Assembly (NCBI GenBank): GCA_964526285.1
Contig: CAZGIW010000002.1
Coordinates: 1 to 64,000 of the forward strand
DNA length: 64,000 nucleotides
Source: CAYMAZ01 sp964526285
Lineage (GTDB): Bacteria > Bacteroidota > Bacteroidia > Bacteroidales > DTU049
Direction of reading: 5' to 3'
The translations under genes were made by a program, and so were the position numbers. The notes beneath the pieces were generated by a model, which saw only the letters and a list, made by a program, of their open reading frames with translations, was not told the origin of the DNA and did not search any database. Below, in pieces: positions 27,372-37,016 of the stretch (position 1 is its first letter; the number at the start of each line of letters is the position of its first letter).

Positions 27372-30005
27372 TTAATAAATCTTTTCCTGTGGATTGCGAA
27401 GTACAGTTACACTGCCTGTAAGTGTGCGTTGTGTTAAACCGCTTAGTCGTATCTCCCATACTTCACAAATATAAAAATATGTACCCTCAGATACATCCTG
27501 ATAATTTTGATAATGTTTTCCGTCCCAGCCAACTGCAGGATCTTCTGTGGCAAAAACAACTTTGCCCCAGCGATTGAATACCTGAAGGTCTATTCTCTCT
27601 ACAAAATCATAGGGAAAAGGAATCCAGTAATCATTGTATCCATCTCCGTTGGGTGTAAATATATTTGGTAACCTGTAAAGAGAACACTCATCAATATCAA
27701 TACAAACTGTATCCGAAAAAGCACTCACATTGCCTACGCTGTCAACAGCTGCTATTGAATAACATCCCGCAATGGTTTGACCAATTTCATGTCTCCAAAA
27801 CAAAACCCATGGGTCTTCAATTGTATTAATCAAATTCATTTCCCCTCCTTCTAAAGCTGAAAAATAAATCAAATATTTCTCCGTATCTCCGGAATAATCA
27901 CAGTCTGTAATGGGATTGTTCCATCTTAGTAAATTGGATGGTATATCGCATTCAGGTGTAACCGTAAGATCAGGAGTACATGGGGGAACCATGTCAATGG
28001 GAATCTCACAGTTTATCTGAGAAAAATTAATAATAGGGTCAATAAAACCCGGAGTAAAGTAACTTGCAGTGGATTTTACTTTGTAACAGTACTCGAAACC
28101 GTTTTCCAGTCCCGAATCTGTAAAAGAATTTGTGGTTGAAATACCAACAGAATCAAATGTCATCGTGGCCTCGTTGTATCTGTATATTGTAAATAAATAT
28201 TCTGTCCATGGTACAAACTCCTGCCAATTGAGAATCAAGGCCTGATCAAATGGGAGAATACTGAGAAATATGGAGGTACTGCTTACTGTGCTGCCAATGA
28301 ATTCAGGAGGATTGTAACTTATGTCAAACATGTCAATTCTGTATGTCCATGGGTCATCTCTGGTATTGATAAGTGTGTCAATGAATGTTGTATCGTTGAT
28401 GTTATTTAATATATCAATTTCGTAAAAGTTGGTAGAATTAAATCCTCTTGCTCTCTGAATCCGATATTCATAGGGTCCGGGATAAACAATTGTGTCAAGG
28501 GCCGATGGCTTGCTCCATGCAACATATACAGAGCCATCTGTGGGATGTGTCTCACGAATACTGATATTGGTAATAACAGGCACATTCTTTAATAAAATGG
28601 CACATGCCTCATTTGAAGCATAACTCTCTGCCCCGTCAGGAAAAATTGCAATAACCATATAGCAATATTCGGGACCGTGACTAAGTCCTATGCCATTATT
28701 ATTATCAATGAATGTGGTGTCGTTGATGTTATAGGTTTGTCCAATATAAGAATAACCAGTATAAGCCGGAACTCCTGTTTCGCAATGTGCAGGCACAAAT
28801 CCATATGAGCCCATGCGCCTGTATATTTTATATCCAACTGCATTGTCGCAGGGACTCTTGTTCCAGTTAAGTCCTATGCTGTTTGGCAGAGGCGTTGCTG
28901 TTAAATTTTCAGGAGCAGGTGCTACAACTTTAATCATGGTAGTTTTGATATCAATGAGATTAACTTCGTTATTGTTATCCTGAAGTCTGAAATATACTAT
29001 CCATGGGTTTTTTCTAACATGCGAACAATTGGTCTGCCAGTTAAAAGTGCCTGTTACAGGGGGATATCCATTTTGAGGGTTGAATTGTGCAGGACTTGAA
29101 GGAGTATCAAAAGGACCTCCATTTGCAGTAAGTGTAAGATAATCGTTGTCAGGATCATTGCCTGTGACATTGAATGTGATGAAATCACCTGCATTGACAC
29201 ACAGTTCGTCAATGACATCAATCGCCGGAGGTTGGTTGTTGCATGCCAGAATATTGATCTGCATGTCACGTGTGATGGCACTCATCAATACTCCGCTGCG
29301 ATATTCTTCTATGAGAATTGCTACGTTATATTCTCCCTGCATCATTGGGCTATCCCATGTAAGTGTTCCGCTTATGGGGTCAATGGAAAAACTATTTGAT
29401 GCCTGAGGATATGTGTATCCAAGAATATTGAGACCATCTTCTCCGCGACATGGAATTAAACGATAAGACAATGAATCCCCGTCAGGGTCATAGGCTCCTG
29501 GATTATGATAAAAAGGAACCCCAACACACCCTTCGTCAATGGGAGGGAAAGTGAGAACAGGAGAACTGTTGGGGCCAAGTAATGGATTTACCAGAATTGT
29601 TGTACTGATAAACATTGGAACATTGACAGAATATGGAATGTTGATAACCCCTCCGTTACGGTTGGGATCTTCCATGGTTACCTCATATAATCCTGGTGTT
29701 TGATATGTGTGCACCCCTACATACACGTTTTTAGTGATGTTGACTGCACCGGGCACAGGTGTTTTTTCTATTCTGGCAACTGTTGTTGATGTTCCATCTC
29801 CCCAATTGATATCAAGAGAAGGTCGGTCAGCTGGACTGGGAGTATATGTGTAACTTACCAATGTAAACTCATAGGTATAGTCAGTTGAGTTAATCCCAAT
29901 ATGACGAAATGTAATTTCAGCAGCACGCTGATGTGTCCCGAAAACAGAAAAAACTGCAACGAAAAACAATAAAAACAAACTTAACTTTGCTGCCAAATGG
30001 TTCAT
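27372..30005 (-). CDS. Large secreted T9SS cargo with fibronectin-like repeats and gliding-motility C-terminal domain
   Basis: The ATG at 30005 gives 877 residues with a clean signal peptide (MNHLAAKLSLFLLFFVAVFS); an ATG six codons upstream is also open. The N-terminal region has Ig/cadherin-like motifs (YDPDGDSLSYRLIPC, GNDPDNDYLTLTA). Fibronectin-III-type segments follow, such as NSIGLNWNKSPCDNAVGYKI. The end, from NIFTPNGDGYNDYWIPF with FNRWGKVVF and GWDGK, is the type-B T9SS sorting domain. It is probably a surface protein exported by the type IX system; the ligand is unknown. Confidence 0.88.
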   Translation of the reverse strand: MNHLAAKLSLFLLFFVAVFSVFGTHQRAAEITFRHIGINSTDYTYEFTLVSYTYTPSPADRPSLDINWGDGTSTTVARIEKTPVPGAVNITKNVYVGVHTYQTPGLYEVTMEDPNRNGGVINIPYSVNVPMFISTTILVNPLLGPNSSPVLTFPPIDEGCVGVPFYHNPGAYDPDGDSLSYRLIPCRGEDGLNILGYTYPQASNSFSIDPISGTLTWDSPMMQGEYNVAILIEEYRSGVLMSAITRDMQINILACNNQPPAIDVIDELCVNAGDFITFNVTGNDPDNDYLTLTANGGPFDTPSSPAQFNPQNGYPPVTGTFNWQTNCSHVRKNPWIVYFRLQDNNNEVNLIDIKTTMIKVVAPAPENLTATPLPNSIGLNWNKSPCDNAVGYKIYRRMGSYGFVPAHCETGVPAYTGYSYIGQTYNINDTTFIDNNNGIGLSHGPEYCYMVIAIFPDGAESYASNEACAILLKNVPVITNISIRETHPTDGSVYVAWSKPSALDTIVYPGPYEYRIQRARGFNSTNFYEIDILNNINDTTFIDTLINTRDDPWTYRIDMFDISYNPPEFIGSTVSSTSIFLSILPFDQALILNWQEFVPWTEYLFTIYRYNEATMTFDSVGISTTNSFTDSGLENGFEYCYKVKSTASYFTPGFIDPIINFSQINCEIPIDMVPPCTPDLTVTPECDIPSNLLRWNNPITDCDYSGDTEKYLIYFSALEGGEMNLINTIEDPWVLFWRHEIGQTIAGCYSIAAVDSVGNVSAFSDTVCIDIDECSLYRLPNIFTPNGDGYNDYWIPFPYDFVERIDLQVFNRWGKVVFATEDPAVGWDGKHYQNYQDVSEGTYFYICEVWEIRLSGLTQRTLTGSVTVLRNPQEKIY

Positions 30006-30061
30006 GATTATTATAAAGTACAAATATACAACATTTTTTCAATAAAGACAATCCTGAAAAA

Positions 30062-30967
30062 TTATTTGTTTGTCAATTTTCTGAACAATTCTTCAATGCT
30101 CGACTTCCCCTTTTCCATTGATAACACTGTTGTGTCATGCTCAACCGCATATCGGAAAACCTCTTTTCTGATGTCTGTATCTGCCTGTGCATGAATTTCC
30201 CATTTAAGCTCATCTTCTGATTTGCACAAAACAATACCCTTTATTTTCATCAGTTGGTTTTTGTTTGCCTTTTTGTCAAATTCAACATAAATAATGTTGG
30301 AACCCGATTTCTCTTTCAAATTTGCTAATGTGTCATCTGCAATTATCTTTCCGTGGTCAATTATAATTGCCCTCGAACAAATGGCTTCCACTTCCTGCAT
30401 AATATGCGTGGAAAGTAAAACGGTTTTCTCTTTGCCGATTTGAGTAATGAGATTTCTGATCTCAATAATCTGATTGGGGTCAAGTCCGGATGTGGGCTCG
30501 TCAAGTATCAGTACTTCAGGATTGTGTATCAATGCCTGAGCCAACCCAACTCTCTGACGATAACCTTTTGATAATTGACCAATCTTCTTCTTTTGTTCAA
30601 TATCAAGTCCTGTCAATTCAATCATCTCCTGAACCCTTTGTTTCTTATTGCGAAGTTTATGTACTGAAGCAATGAACAAAAGAAATTCATGAACATACAT
30701 TTCAAGATATAATGGATTGTGTTCGGCAAGATAACCAATTCTTCTGCGAACCTCCAAAGGAGACTCAAGCACATTAATGTCACACACTTTTGCAATTCCC
30801 TCGTTTGGAGGAATAAAACAGGTGAGAATCTTCATTAACGTGGATTTGCCTGCCCCATTGGGACCAAGCAATCCAACAACTTCTCCTGAAAGTATACTGA
30901 AATTGGCAGAATCAACAGCTCTCTGAGTCCCGTATAGCTTTGTAACATTGTTTACTGTAATTGACAT
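30062..30967 (-). CDS. gldA: ABC transporter ATP-binding protein, GldA-like
   Basis: GldA is the ATPase of the GldA-GldF-GldG transporter needed for gliding in flavobacteria. The 301-residue sequence has Walker A GPNGAGKSTLM (about residue 34), the Q-loop region, signature LSKGYRQRVGLAQAL, Walker B EVLILDEPTSGLD and the H-loop STHIMQEVEAIC, followed by the extra C-terminal domain of this subgroup. No GldF or GldG gene is adjacent, so the partner permease must lie elsewhere; a general drug-type ABC-2 ATPase is the alternative reading. Confidence 0.82.
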   Translation of the reverse strand: MSITVNNVTKLYGTQRAVDSANFSILSGEVVGLLGPNGAGKSTLMKILTCFIPPNEGIAKVCDINVLESPLEVRRRIGYLAEHNPLYLEMYVHEFLLFIASVHKLRNKKQRVQEMIELTGLDIEQKKKIGQLSKGYRQRVGLAQALIHNPEVLILDEPTSGLDPNQIIEIRNLITQIGKEKTVLLSTHIMQEVEAICSRAIIIDHGKIIADDTLANLKEKSGSNIIYVEFDKKANKNQLMKIKGIVLCKSEDELKWEIHAQADTDIRKEVFRYAVEHDTTVLSMEKGKSSIEELFRKLTNK

Positions 30968-31014
30968 CTCTGTACTGTTTTATAAAAAAGCAAAAATAAG
31001 CATTTTCAATGAAC

Positions 31015-33819
31015 CTAATAACTGTACACTCCGTATTTTGAACGATAAAACTTTTTCTCCTCCTCGCTAAGGTTTGTTAATATGCGTACCTGAGGTATTT
31101 CTCTTGCAACCCTGCGAATTTCTTTTGATGAACTGGATGATGGCATAATAAGCACTTTGAGCGACTGACAGGTGTGTAAATGATGGAGGTCACTGCCAAT
31201 ATATCCCGATATATCAAGATATTCAAGTGATGGTAGTTCAGAAATAAAGTCAAGTGAACTAAAATCTTGTTGAATGGCAAGATATCTTAACTTTTTTAGT
31301 TCCTTCAATTGCGAAAGATTTGTTTCTTCTCCATAAAATGTTGATAATGTCAGTGCTTCGAGATTCTTTAACTTCGTGAGTGGACTTATGTCTGAAATAT
31401 AACTGTAGCTCAAATGCAAATATTTTAATGATGACAGGTTTTCTATGCCATTTAAATTCAAATTGCTATTGCTGGATAAGTCAAGTTCAGTTATTGAGGT
31501 GCACTTTGAAATGTGACTGATGTTAATAATCTCATTATTCGTGGCATGAAGCACCTTCAATCCGGGAAAATTTTCTATGCCTTTCAGATGAGATAAACTG
31601 TTTTCACTAACATCAAGATGTGTAATATGTTGCAAAACAGCTTTGTCAATATTGCTGTGGCCAGGAATGACAATATTGTTGAATAATACAATGCTGTCTG
31701 AAAAATATGTGAGAGACTGAAGTCCGGTGCTCCTTAGTGTCACTCTTTGAAGATTGGGTGCATTTGAAATCAGTATGGCTAAATTTCCGTGCATGCTCAG
31801 GTTGTTGTTGTAGGATAAATCAATTTCCTCAAGTGCAGGGCATATGGGTAGGGTTGAAAAATCAGCTTCTGGAAGACTCCTGATTTCAAGTTTTTTCAGA
31901 TTTTCCATTTTTTCAAGTGTGCTCAAATCACGAACCTGTGTAAATGAAATGTTGAGTGATTCAACATTTTGAAGTTGTGCAAGAAAGCCAATGCTTTCAA
32001 CCGGATTCATTGATATGTCAACTTGCTTCAGCCCGGGATAATTCACAAGATGACCCATGTGCAAAATGTCGTTGTTGCTGAGATTCAAATTCTCCAGCTC
32101 AGGAAAAACAGAGAGTTTGTCAATGTCTTCAATTCTCATATCTGTCAAAGATAGCTTTTGTAACTTATTGAATGCAGAAAGTTGTTCAATCCATGCAGAG
32201 TTGTTTGGTTGAGAGTTGTGAATACTTAAGCCCTTTAACCCTTTAAACTCTGTAATCAGGCTGATATCAAAATCACTTTTATTGTTGATTTCAAAATTCT
32301 TTAATGTTCCGGATTCATATAAACGCCTGATTTTATTAATGGTGCCACCTTCGGAAATACTGAATGACTTCCATGATGTTTCCCGGTTTTTGGCAAGCAA
32401 ATCGTAGGTCTTTGAATATATAATGTCCGTGAGTAAAGGTCGTTGCCAGTAAAATGATGAATATGTGAAAAATGTTCTGCTTTTTAATGAAGGATTGATG
32501 CGTTCGCCCGCCGGATTACTTTCAATGTATTGAAGAAGATGGGGTAATCCGGCACTGTTCATGTCAACCAAATAGTCTATGTCTGGATGTTCGCTGTTTT
32601 TTAAGTTGAATTTTGTGATAACAGCATCCCAGTTGAACAAACTAACAGCAATAAACACAATTAAAATAGCGAAACTGTTGGAACGGAACAAATAATAAAT
32701 GTTTTTTGTCCTTAATATCTTAATGAAGGCAGTAATCAAGCCAATTACAAGTAGTGCAAGCAGCATAAAAATAATAATTCTTCTGTATGTCAGTGCATAA
32801 GTGGAAATATAAATGCCGTTTCTCAATGCACATGAAAGTGCCATAAATATGTTCTGGATTATCCATGCATATGCAAGTATTTTAAGCGATTTGTTTTTCT
32901 CAATAAAATTTAATTTTCCTCTGAACATTAATAAAATCAATAAAATAGCCATCACACATGAGAAAATCAATGTAAAAATACCTTTGTGAAGATATTCGGC
33001 ATATGTGAATCCCTCCGGAAGTTTCATGCCTGTCCAGACAAATGATATGTCAAGCACATTAATGGCAAGAATCATAAAATTGAGTAATGCAAATAGCACA
33101 ACTCCCGATTGTAGTTCAATTTTTTCGTCAAGTGAAAACCACAGAAAACGATTTTTTGAAGCTTCAATCTTTTCCCTGTTAGTTTGTGTGTTGCTTACTG
33201 TTTCAAAAAAGTCCCATTTTTTGATATATCTTGTGTACATAAAACCATACACAAGCAAAAAACCAAGCAATGTGAACATAATCCACTCAAACGAAATAAA
33301 ATCAAGATTGATGAATTTGGTAATTTCCTTAAACAGTGGGTTGGCCGACTGATACAAAAAGAAAAACATGGCAACCACAATAAAAATGAAAACACCCATT
33401 GTGATTACAGCTCCCCATTTGATTTTTCTTTTTCGTTTCTCCTCACCTGTTCTTCTGCGTATCACAGCATCGGCAATGACAAATCCAGGCGATGACAAAT
33501 ATGAAAATGTAGCGTAGGATATGGCTGCAAAAGGAGATGAGTTGAGGCTTATACTCACACCTGCCAGATAGGATATGGCGAAGTAGAAACCAAAAACCGA
33601 TAATGTGGTGGAATTGAGAAATACCGAAAATCCAGTTAAACCCGTTATCCCCACGCCCAGCAACCATAATTTGTTTTTTACCAGTTCGGGCTTGTAAATG
33701 CCAAGCAAAACAGGCATAATCAATGAAAATAAAAAGAAATTAAGACCTGCGCCCTGTTTGTAAAACAAAAAACTAAACAGCGCAGTGCCAATAATCAGGA
33801 TTAAATCATTCTTTTTCAT
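31015..33819 (-). CDS. Polytopic membrane protein with DUF4173-like domain fused to leucine-rich repeats
   Basis: Residues 1 to about 410 contain roughly a dozen hydrophobic segments and a region ISTYALTYRRIIIFMLLALL that looks like the DUF4153/DUF4173 membrane family. From about residue 470 to 920 the protein is built of SDS22/internalin-type leucine-rich repeats, for example LENLNLSNNDILHMGHL, LKQVDISMNPVESIGFL and ITELDLSSNSNLNLNGIEN. The repeat domain presumably faces the periplasm or the cytoplasm as a binding platform. Total 934 residues. The fusion is uncommon in my experience; no partner gene is nearby. Function unknown. Confidence 0.75.
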   Translation of the reverse strand: MKKNDLILIIGTALFSFLFYKQGAGLNFFLFSLIMPVLLGIYKPELVKNKLWLLGVGITGLTGFSVFLNSTTLSVFGFYFAISYLAGVSISLNSSPFAAISYATFSYLSSPGFVIADAVIRRRTGEEKRKRKIKWGAVITMGVFIFIVVAMFFFLYQSANPLFKEITKFINLDFISFEWIMFTLLGFLLVYGFMYTRYIKKWDFFETVSNTQTNREKIEASKNRFLWFSLDEKIELQSGVVLFALLNFMILAINVLDISFVWTGMKLPEGFTYAEYLHKGIFTLIFSCVMAILLILLMFRGKLNFIEKNKSLKILAYAWIIQNIFMALSCALRNGIYISTYALTYRRIIIFMLLALLVIGLITAFIKILRTKNIYYLFRSNSFAILIVFIAVSLFNWDAVITKFNLKNSEHPDIDYLVDMNSAGLPHLLQYIESNPAGERINPSLKSRTFFTYSSFYWQRPLLTDIIYSKTYDLLAKNRETSWKSFSISEGGTINKIRRLYESGTLKNFEINNKSDFDISLITEFKGLKGLSIHNSQPNNSAWIEQLSAFNKLQKLSLTDMRIEDIDKLSVFPELENLNLSNNDILHMGHLVNYPGLKQVDISMNPVESIGFLAQLQNVESLNISFTQVRDLSTLEKMENLKKLEIRSLPEADFSTLPICPALEEIDLSYNNNLSMHGNLAILISNAPNLQRVTLRSTGLQSLTYFSDSIVLFNNIVIPGHSNIDKAVLQHITHLDVSENSLSHLKGIENFPGLKVLHATNNEIINISHISKCTSITELDLSSNSNLNLNGIENLSSLKYLHLSYSYISDISPLTKLKNLEALTLSTFYGEETNLSQLKELKKLRYLAIQQDFSSLDFISELPSLEYLDISGYIGSDLHHLHTCQSLKVLIMPSSSSSKEIRRVAREIPQVRILTNLSEEEKKFYRSKYGVYSY

Positions 33820-33968
33820 GATGTCATATTTTTTTTAAAATGTATAAACGAGAGATAAACTCAAATATTATCATTTATCATAATGTAAAAGTAGAAAAAA
33901 ACAGGAGATAGTTTGGTAATGTAAAATGAAACGAATACTACAAATTATAATTTCCTTTTTTAAATCTA

Positions 33969-33986
33969 CTGAGACCTCTGTCTCAG
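33969..33986. other. Perfect 7-base-pair hairpin in intergenic region
   Basis: CTGAGAC, loop CTCT, GTCTCAG lies in the 243-base gap between two minus-strand genes. A second stem (AAGTCG with CGACTT around a T-run) follows near 34010. No T tract follows either stem directly on the minus strand, so I do not call a terminator. Confidence 0.4.
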
Positions 33987-34062
33987 CACAATATAGCTGA
34001 AACATAATAAAAGTCGTCACCTTTTTTTGCGACTTCATTTCACAAGGTGTATCCCTTATAGA

Positions 34063-35130
34063 TTACTGAATAATGAGTTTTTTAGTAAGACGACCTGCAT
34101 CTGTGGCAAAACTAACATAGTACTGCCCTGCAGCAAAACCTGTTAAATCAACAGTGAATACGTATTCACCGGATGTAATAAAGCCAAAATCTGAAGTATG
34201 AACAATACGGCCAACTGCATCAATGATATCAACTTTTGCATTCATGTTTTTGTTTACTGCATAAGCAATGGTTAATATGTCTGAAGTTGGATTAGGTGAA
34301 ATCGTAAGTTGCATATTCTGAAAGAAATCAACACCACCAACAGGGATATAGTCAAGGTCAACAATTGCAAAAATTGCAGGCATTTTATTTAAGCCTGACG
34401 TAAGGAGGTGGTCATACAATACATAATTACTAAGTGCAGGATAGTAAACCCATGTGTAATCACGCCCGTAAACTATATCAATAACACCATCATCAGAAGC
34501 AAATACACCAATGGTATCACCAAGGAGTGTGCAATTGCTTGCATCAAATATCACAGCCAGATCTTCACCCGCATTAATTAAAACGGTTGTAGGAAAATCA
34601 ACTGCAATAAATCCATAAGACTGAGACCAGGCAGTGTCAACATCATTGATATTGAATGATGCCGTGGAAAGAACTGGTCCAGGGCAATCAATAGTTTGTG
34701 GAGACCCTCCAACAGAATAATTGCTGATTCCGTCAATTTTTGCAGCTTTAATCTGAATGTTACATCCTGCACTTGATTGAATATCAACATTACTAACCCA
34801 TATCAAAGCTCCAACAAAACCAATATTGGAAGTATAAATATTAAAATAACCCTGGGCAAATGTGTTTAAATAATTACCTGTCCCATTGAGGTCAGCGCTT
34901 GTTCCAAAAACATATCCACCGGCTCCCCACCTTAATGAATATACCTGAGCAGTGTATAGAAAAAATTCAAAAAAGCCCAATGTGTCATAGGTTGCTTTTG
35001 ATGAAGGAATGTTAATTTCTGAAACGTTTCTTACATCTTGAATCTGAGTTTCATATTGTGTAATTTCAACCTGACAATGAGCTGAAACAACAACAACAAG
35101 AAACATAATAAAAACATAAAATTTTTTCAT
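34063..35130 (-). CDS. Secreted protein with T9SS type-A sorting domain
   Basis: The ATG at 35130 gives 355 residues with signal peptide MKKFYVFIMFLVVVVSAHC; an ATG two codons earlier is open too. The central part is unfamiliar beta-rich sequence with several aspartates and cysteines. The last 75 residues, from LTISPNPTSDILTIAY to LTKKLIIQ, form the Por-secretion C-terminal domain with DAVGRIVHTS and AAGQYYVSF. It is probably exported through the type IX system. No catalytic domain is visible. Confidence 0.82.
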   Translation of the reverse strand: MKKFYVFIMFLVVVVSAHCQVEITQYETQIQDVRNVSEINIPSSKATYDTLGFFEFFLYTAQVYSLRWGAGGYVFGTSADLNGTGNYLNTFAQGYFNIYTSNIGFVGALIWVSNVDIQSSAGCNIQIKAAKIDGISNYSVGGSPQTIDCPGPVLSTASFNINDVDTAWSQSYGFIAVDFPTTVLINAGEDLAVIFDASNCTLLGDTIGVFASDDGVIDIVYGRDYTWVYYPALSNYVLYDHLLTSGLNKMPAIFAIVDLDYIPVGGVDFFQNMQLTISPNPTSDILTIAYAVNKNMNAKVDIIDAVGRIVHTSDFGFITSGEYVFTVDLTGFAAGQYYVSFATDAGRLTKKLIIQ

Positions 35131-35184
35131 GAGCATGTTTTTTTTTAACGGAGGTTCTGGAAAATTTATTTTTTTAGGTTTTCA

Positions 35185-35198
35185 GTCTGTTAACAGAC
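35185..35198. promoter_or_regulatory. Perfect 14-base palindrome upstream of the T9SS cargo gene
   Basis: GTCTGTTAACAGAC is an exact palindrome about 55 bases before the start of the minus-strand secreted-protein gene. It could be a dimeric repressor or activator site. No promoter is clear enough around it to judge, and the regulator is unknown. Confidence 0.35.
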
Positions 35199-35390
35199 AT
35201 AGATGTAAAAAAATCGCAGAACCCTTTAACGACTTTTTCTAAATCAGAGCTAAATTACAATAACTTTTTCAATATTGTATCAAAGAAATTAAACTTTTTT
35301 TCTTTTTTATCTATGTTATCTGCTATTTAATTTGCAGAATATTTACATATACAACCTGTTCGCATTGAAAATTGTTGTTTACAGACATAC

Positions 35391-35753
35391 TCACCCCAAT
35401 CTCACAGCCTTCAGTGTATCATCAACTGCTGCCATCGTAAAAATAGCTGTTGCAGCTTTTTGCATGGTGCCCTCATAAATGTCTTCAGCAAATATTTCAA
35501 CCAGTACTTCAAGTTTTACTCTGCCAATATTTGCAATTTTTCCTGAAACTTCTGCAATCATTCCCGACTTCAATGGTTGGTGAAACTGGAGATTGTTGAC
35601 TGAAATTGTTACCATCTTTCTGCGTGTGTGCCTCACAGCCGTAATATAAGCAATCTCATCCATCCACTCAAGTGTAATGCCCCCAAACAATGTTTCATGA
35701 TCGTTCAGATGACAGGGAAATATAATTCTGCTTTGTTTTGTTTCGGTATTCAT
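35391..35753 (-). CDS. Acyl-CoA thioesterase (hotdog fold)
   Basis: The enzyme would hydrolyse acyl-CoA to free acid and CoA. The 120-residue product starts MNTETKQSRIIFPCHLNDHE and contains HETLFGGITLEWMDEIAYITA, the active-site helix of the YciA/BACH type with the catalytic aspartate. The frame is open 15 codons upstream but that part has no resemblance. It is divergent from the DUF134 gene, sharing an 85-base intergenic region that holds operator-like repeats. Confidence 0.88.
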   Translation of the reverse strand: MNTETKQSRIIFPCHLNDHETLFGGITLEWMDEIAYITAVRHTRRKMVTISVNNLQFHQPLKSGMIAEVSGKIANIGRVKLEVLVEIFAEDIYEGTMQKAATAIFTMAAVDDTLKAVRLG

Positions 35754-35782
35754 AAATTTTTTTTGCAAAAATAGAAAAAAAA

Positions 35783-35815
35783 TTTGGTCAGTGAACAAAT
35801 GTTTATTAATTTTGC
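35783..35815 (+). promoter_or_regulatory. Promoter of the DUF134/NifX-like/MinD cluster
   Basis: TTTG (35783-35786) and TAATTTTGC (35807-35815) are separated by exactly 20 bases, an ideal Bacteroidota promoter. It lies 24 bases before the DUF134 start codon and is overlapped by two repeated palindromes (35792-35805 and 35818-35831). Confidence 0.75.
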
Positions 35816-35836
35816 AGTGAACAATAGTTCATTAAA
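35790..35836. promoter_or_regulatory. Paired operator-like repeats over the cluster promoter
   Basis: CAGTGAACAAATGTTTATTAA and CAGTGAACAATAGTTCATTAA (first 20 bases shown are within each copy) agree at 18 of 21 positions and are spaced 26 bases apart. Each copy is an imperfect palindrome of the form TGAAC-N4-GTTCA. The first lies between the two promoter boxes, the second covers the start point, which is how a repressor would bind. The regulator could be the DUF134 protein itself; this is inference. Confidence 0.6.
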
Positions 35837-35838
35837 AA

Positions 35839-36282
35839 ATGAAAAACAGATCCAGAACCGCAAGAAAAGTATCAGTGTTGCCGGTTATCAAAGGCTTCAG
35901 ACCATTCGGGGTGTCAGTTGAAAAACCTGATAAAACTCCTGTGGTTTTATTGCTTGAAGAATATGAGGCAATCAGACTATGTGATTATGAAATGATGAAT
36001 CATCATGCTGCATCTTTTGAAATGGGGGTGTCACGACCAACATTCACACGTGTTTATGCTTCGGCATTACGTAAAATTGCAAAAGCAATGGTGGAGGGAA
36101 GACCTGTTTCTATTGAAAGCGGGAAGGTCTATTTTGACAGTGAATGGTATAAGTGCAATTCATGCGGATGTGTGTTTACTCATCCTGAAAAACTTGAACC
36201 TTTGCACGAGTGTGCCCTTTGTGGTGAAGCAGATATAGTTTGCTGTTCTGAAGAAGTGAACAAAGAAATTATTAACCAATAA
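35839..36282 (+). CDS. DUF134-family putative DNA-binding regulator
   Basis: The 147-residue protein starts MKNRSRTARKVSVLPVIKGF and contains LLLEEYEAIRLCDYEMMNHH and a sigma-like helix-turn-helix (AASFEMGVSRPTFTRVYASA). A zinc ribbon follows, CNSCGCVFTH and CALCGEADIVCC. DUF134 proteins are recurrent neighbours of NifX-like and MinD-ferredoxin genes in anaerobes, and this one heads such a cluster. It is a natural candidate for the regulator that binds the repeats before its own gene. Confidence 0.88.
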   Translation: MKNRSRTARKVSVLPVIKGFRPFGVSVEKPDKTPVVLLLEEYEAIRLCDYEMMNHHAASFEMGVSRPTFTRVYASALRKIAKAMVEGRPVSIESGKVYFDSEWYKCNSCGCVFTHPEKLEPLHECALCGEADIVCCSEEVNKEIINQ

Positions 36283-36295
36283 AAAATAAATAATT

Positions 36296-37000
36296 ATGGA
36301 AGAACAAATTTTTTCAATGCCAAGAATCGGAGAAAAAGCGCCTGAATTTAAGGCCATAACAACTCAGGGTGATATTAATTTTCCTGCTGACTACAAAGGA
36401 AGCTGGGTGATTTTATTCAGCCATCCGGCTGATTTTACACCTGTGTGCACATCAGAGTTTATGACTTTTGCCTCAATGGAAAAGCAGTTCAATGAAGCCA
36501 ATTGCAAGTTGGTTGGTTTATCAGTTGACGGATTGTATAGTCATATAGCATGGCTTCGTACAATCAAGGAAAAGATTGAGTATAAAGGAATGAAAGATGT
36601 TGAAGTAACGTTTCCTTTGATAGAGGATATCACTATGGAAGTTGCAAAAAAATATGGTATGATGATGCCCGGAGAAAGCAATACAAAAGCAGTTCGTGCT
36701 GTATTTGTCATTGACCCTGAGGGTATTGTGCGTACAGTATTGTATTATCCACTTAGTTTGGGTCGCAATTTTGATGAGTTATACAGAATAGTGATCGCAC
36801 TGCAGGCTGCAGATGAGTTTAAAATTGCAACACCAGCCGACTGGCGTCCCGGTGACGATGTGATTGTTCCCACTGCTGGTTCATGCGGAGTTGCAAAGGA
36901 AAGAATGGAAAACAAAGAAGAAATGCACTGCTATGATTGGTTTTTCTGTACAAAAAAACTGGATAAGGACACAGTGCTGAACAAAATTATTAAAAAATAG
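36296..37000 (+). CDS. Prx6-type peroxiredoxin
   Basis: The enzyme reduces hydrogen peroxide and organic peroxides with thiols. The 234 residues have the peroxidatic motif FSHPADFTPVCTSEF, with Cys51 in the active site, the family arginine in the later WRPGDD region, and a C-terminal arm with CGVAKERM and HCYDWFFCTKK that supplies extra cysteines, as in archaeal Prx6. Thirteen bases separate it from DUF134, so it probably shares the promoter. An oxygen-defence role for a metal-sulfur cluster system is an inference from context. Confidence 0.92.
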   Translation: MEEQIFSMPRIGEKAPEFKAITTQGDINFPADYKGSWVILFSHPADFTPVCTSEFMTFASMEKQFNEANCKLVGLSVDGLYSHIAWLRTIKEKIEYKGMKDVEVTFPLIEDITMEVAKKYGMMMPGESNTKAVRAVFVIDPEGIVRTVLYYPLSLGRNFDELYRIVIALQAADEFKIATPADWRPGDDVIVPTAGSCGVAKERMENKEEMHCYDWFFCTKKLDKDTVLNKIIKK

Positions 37001-37016
37001 ATTGTTTGGGTTGAAA

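Noticed and set aside
30062..30967. Full gliding-motility gld operon
   Set aside because: Only a GldA-like ATPase is present; no GldF or GldG is adjacent.
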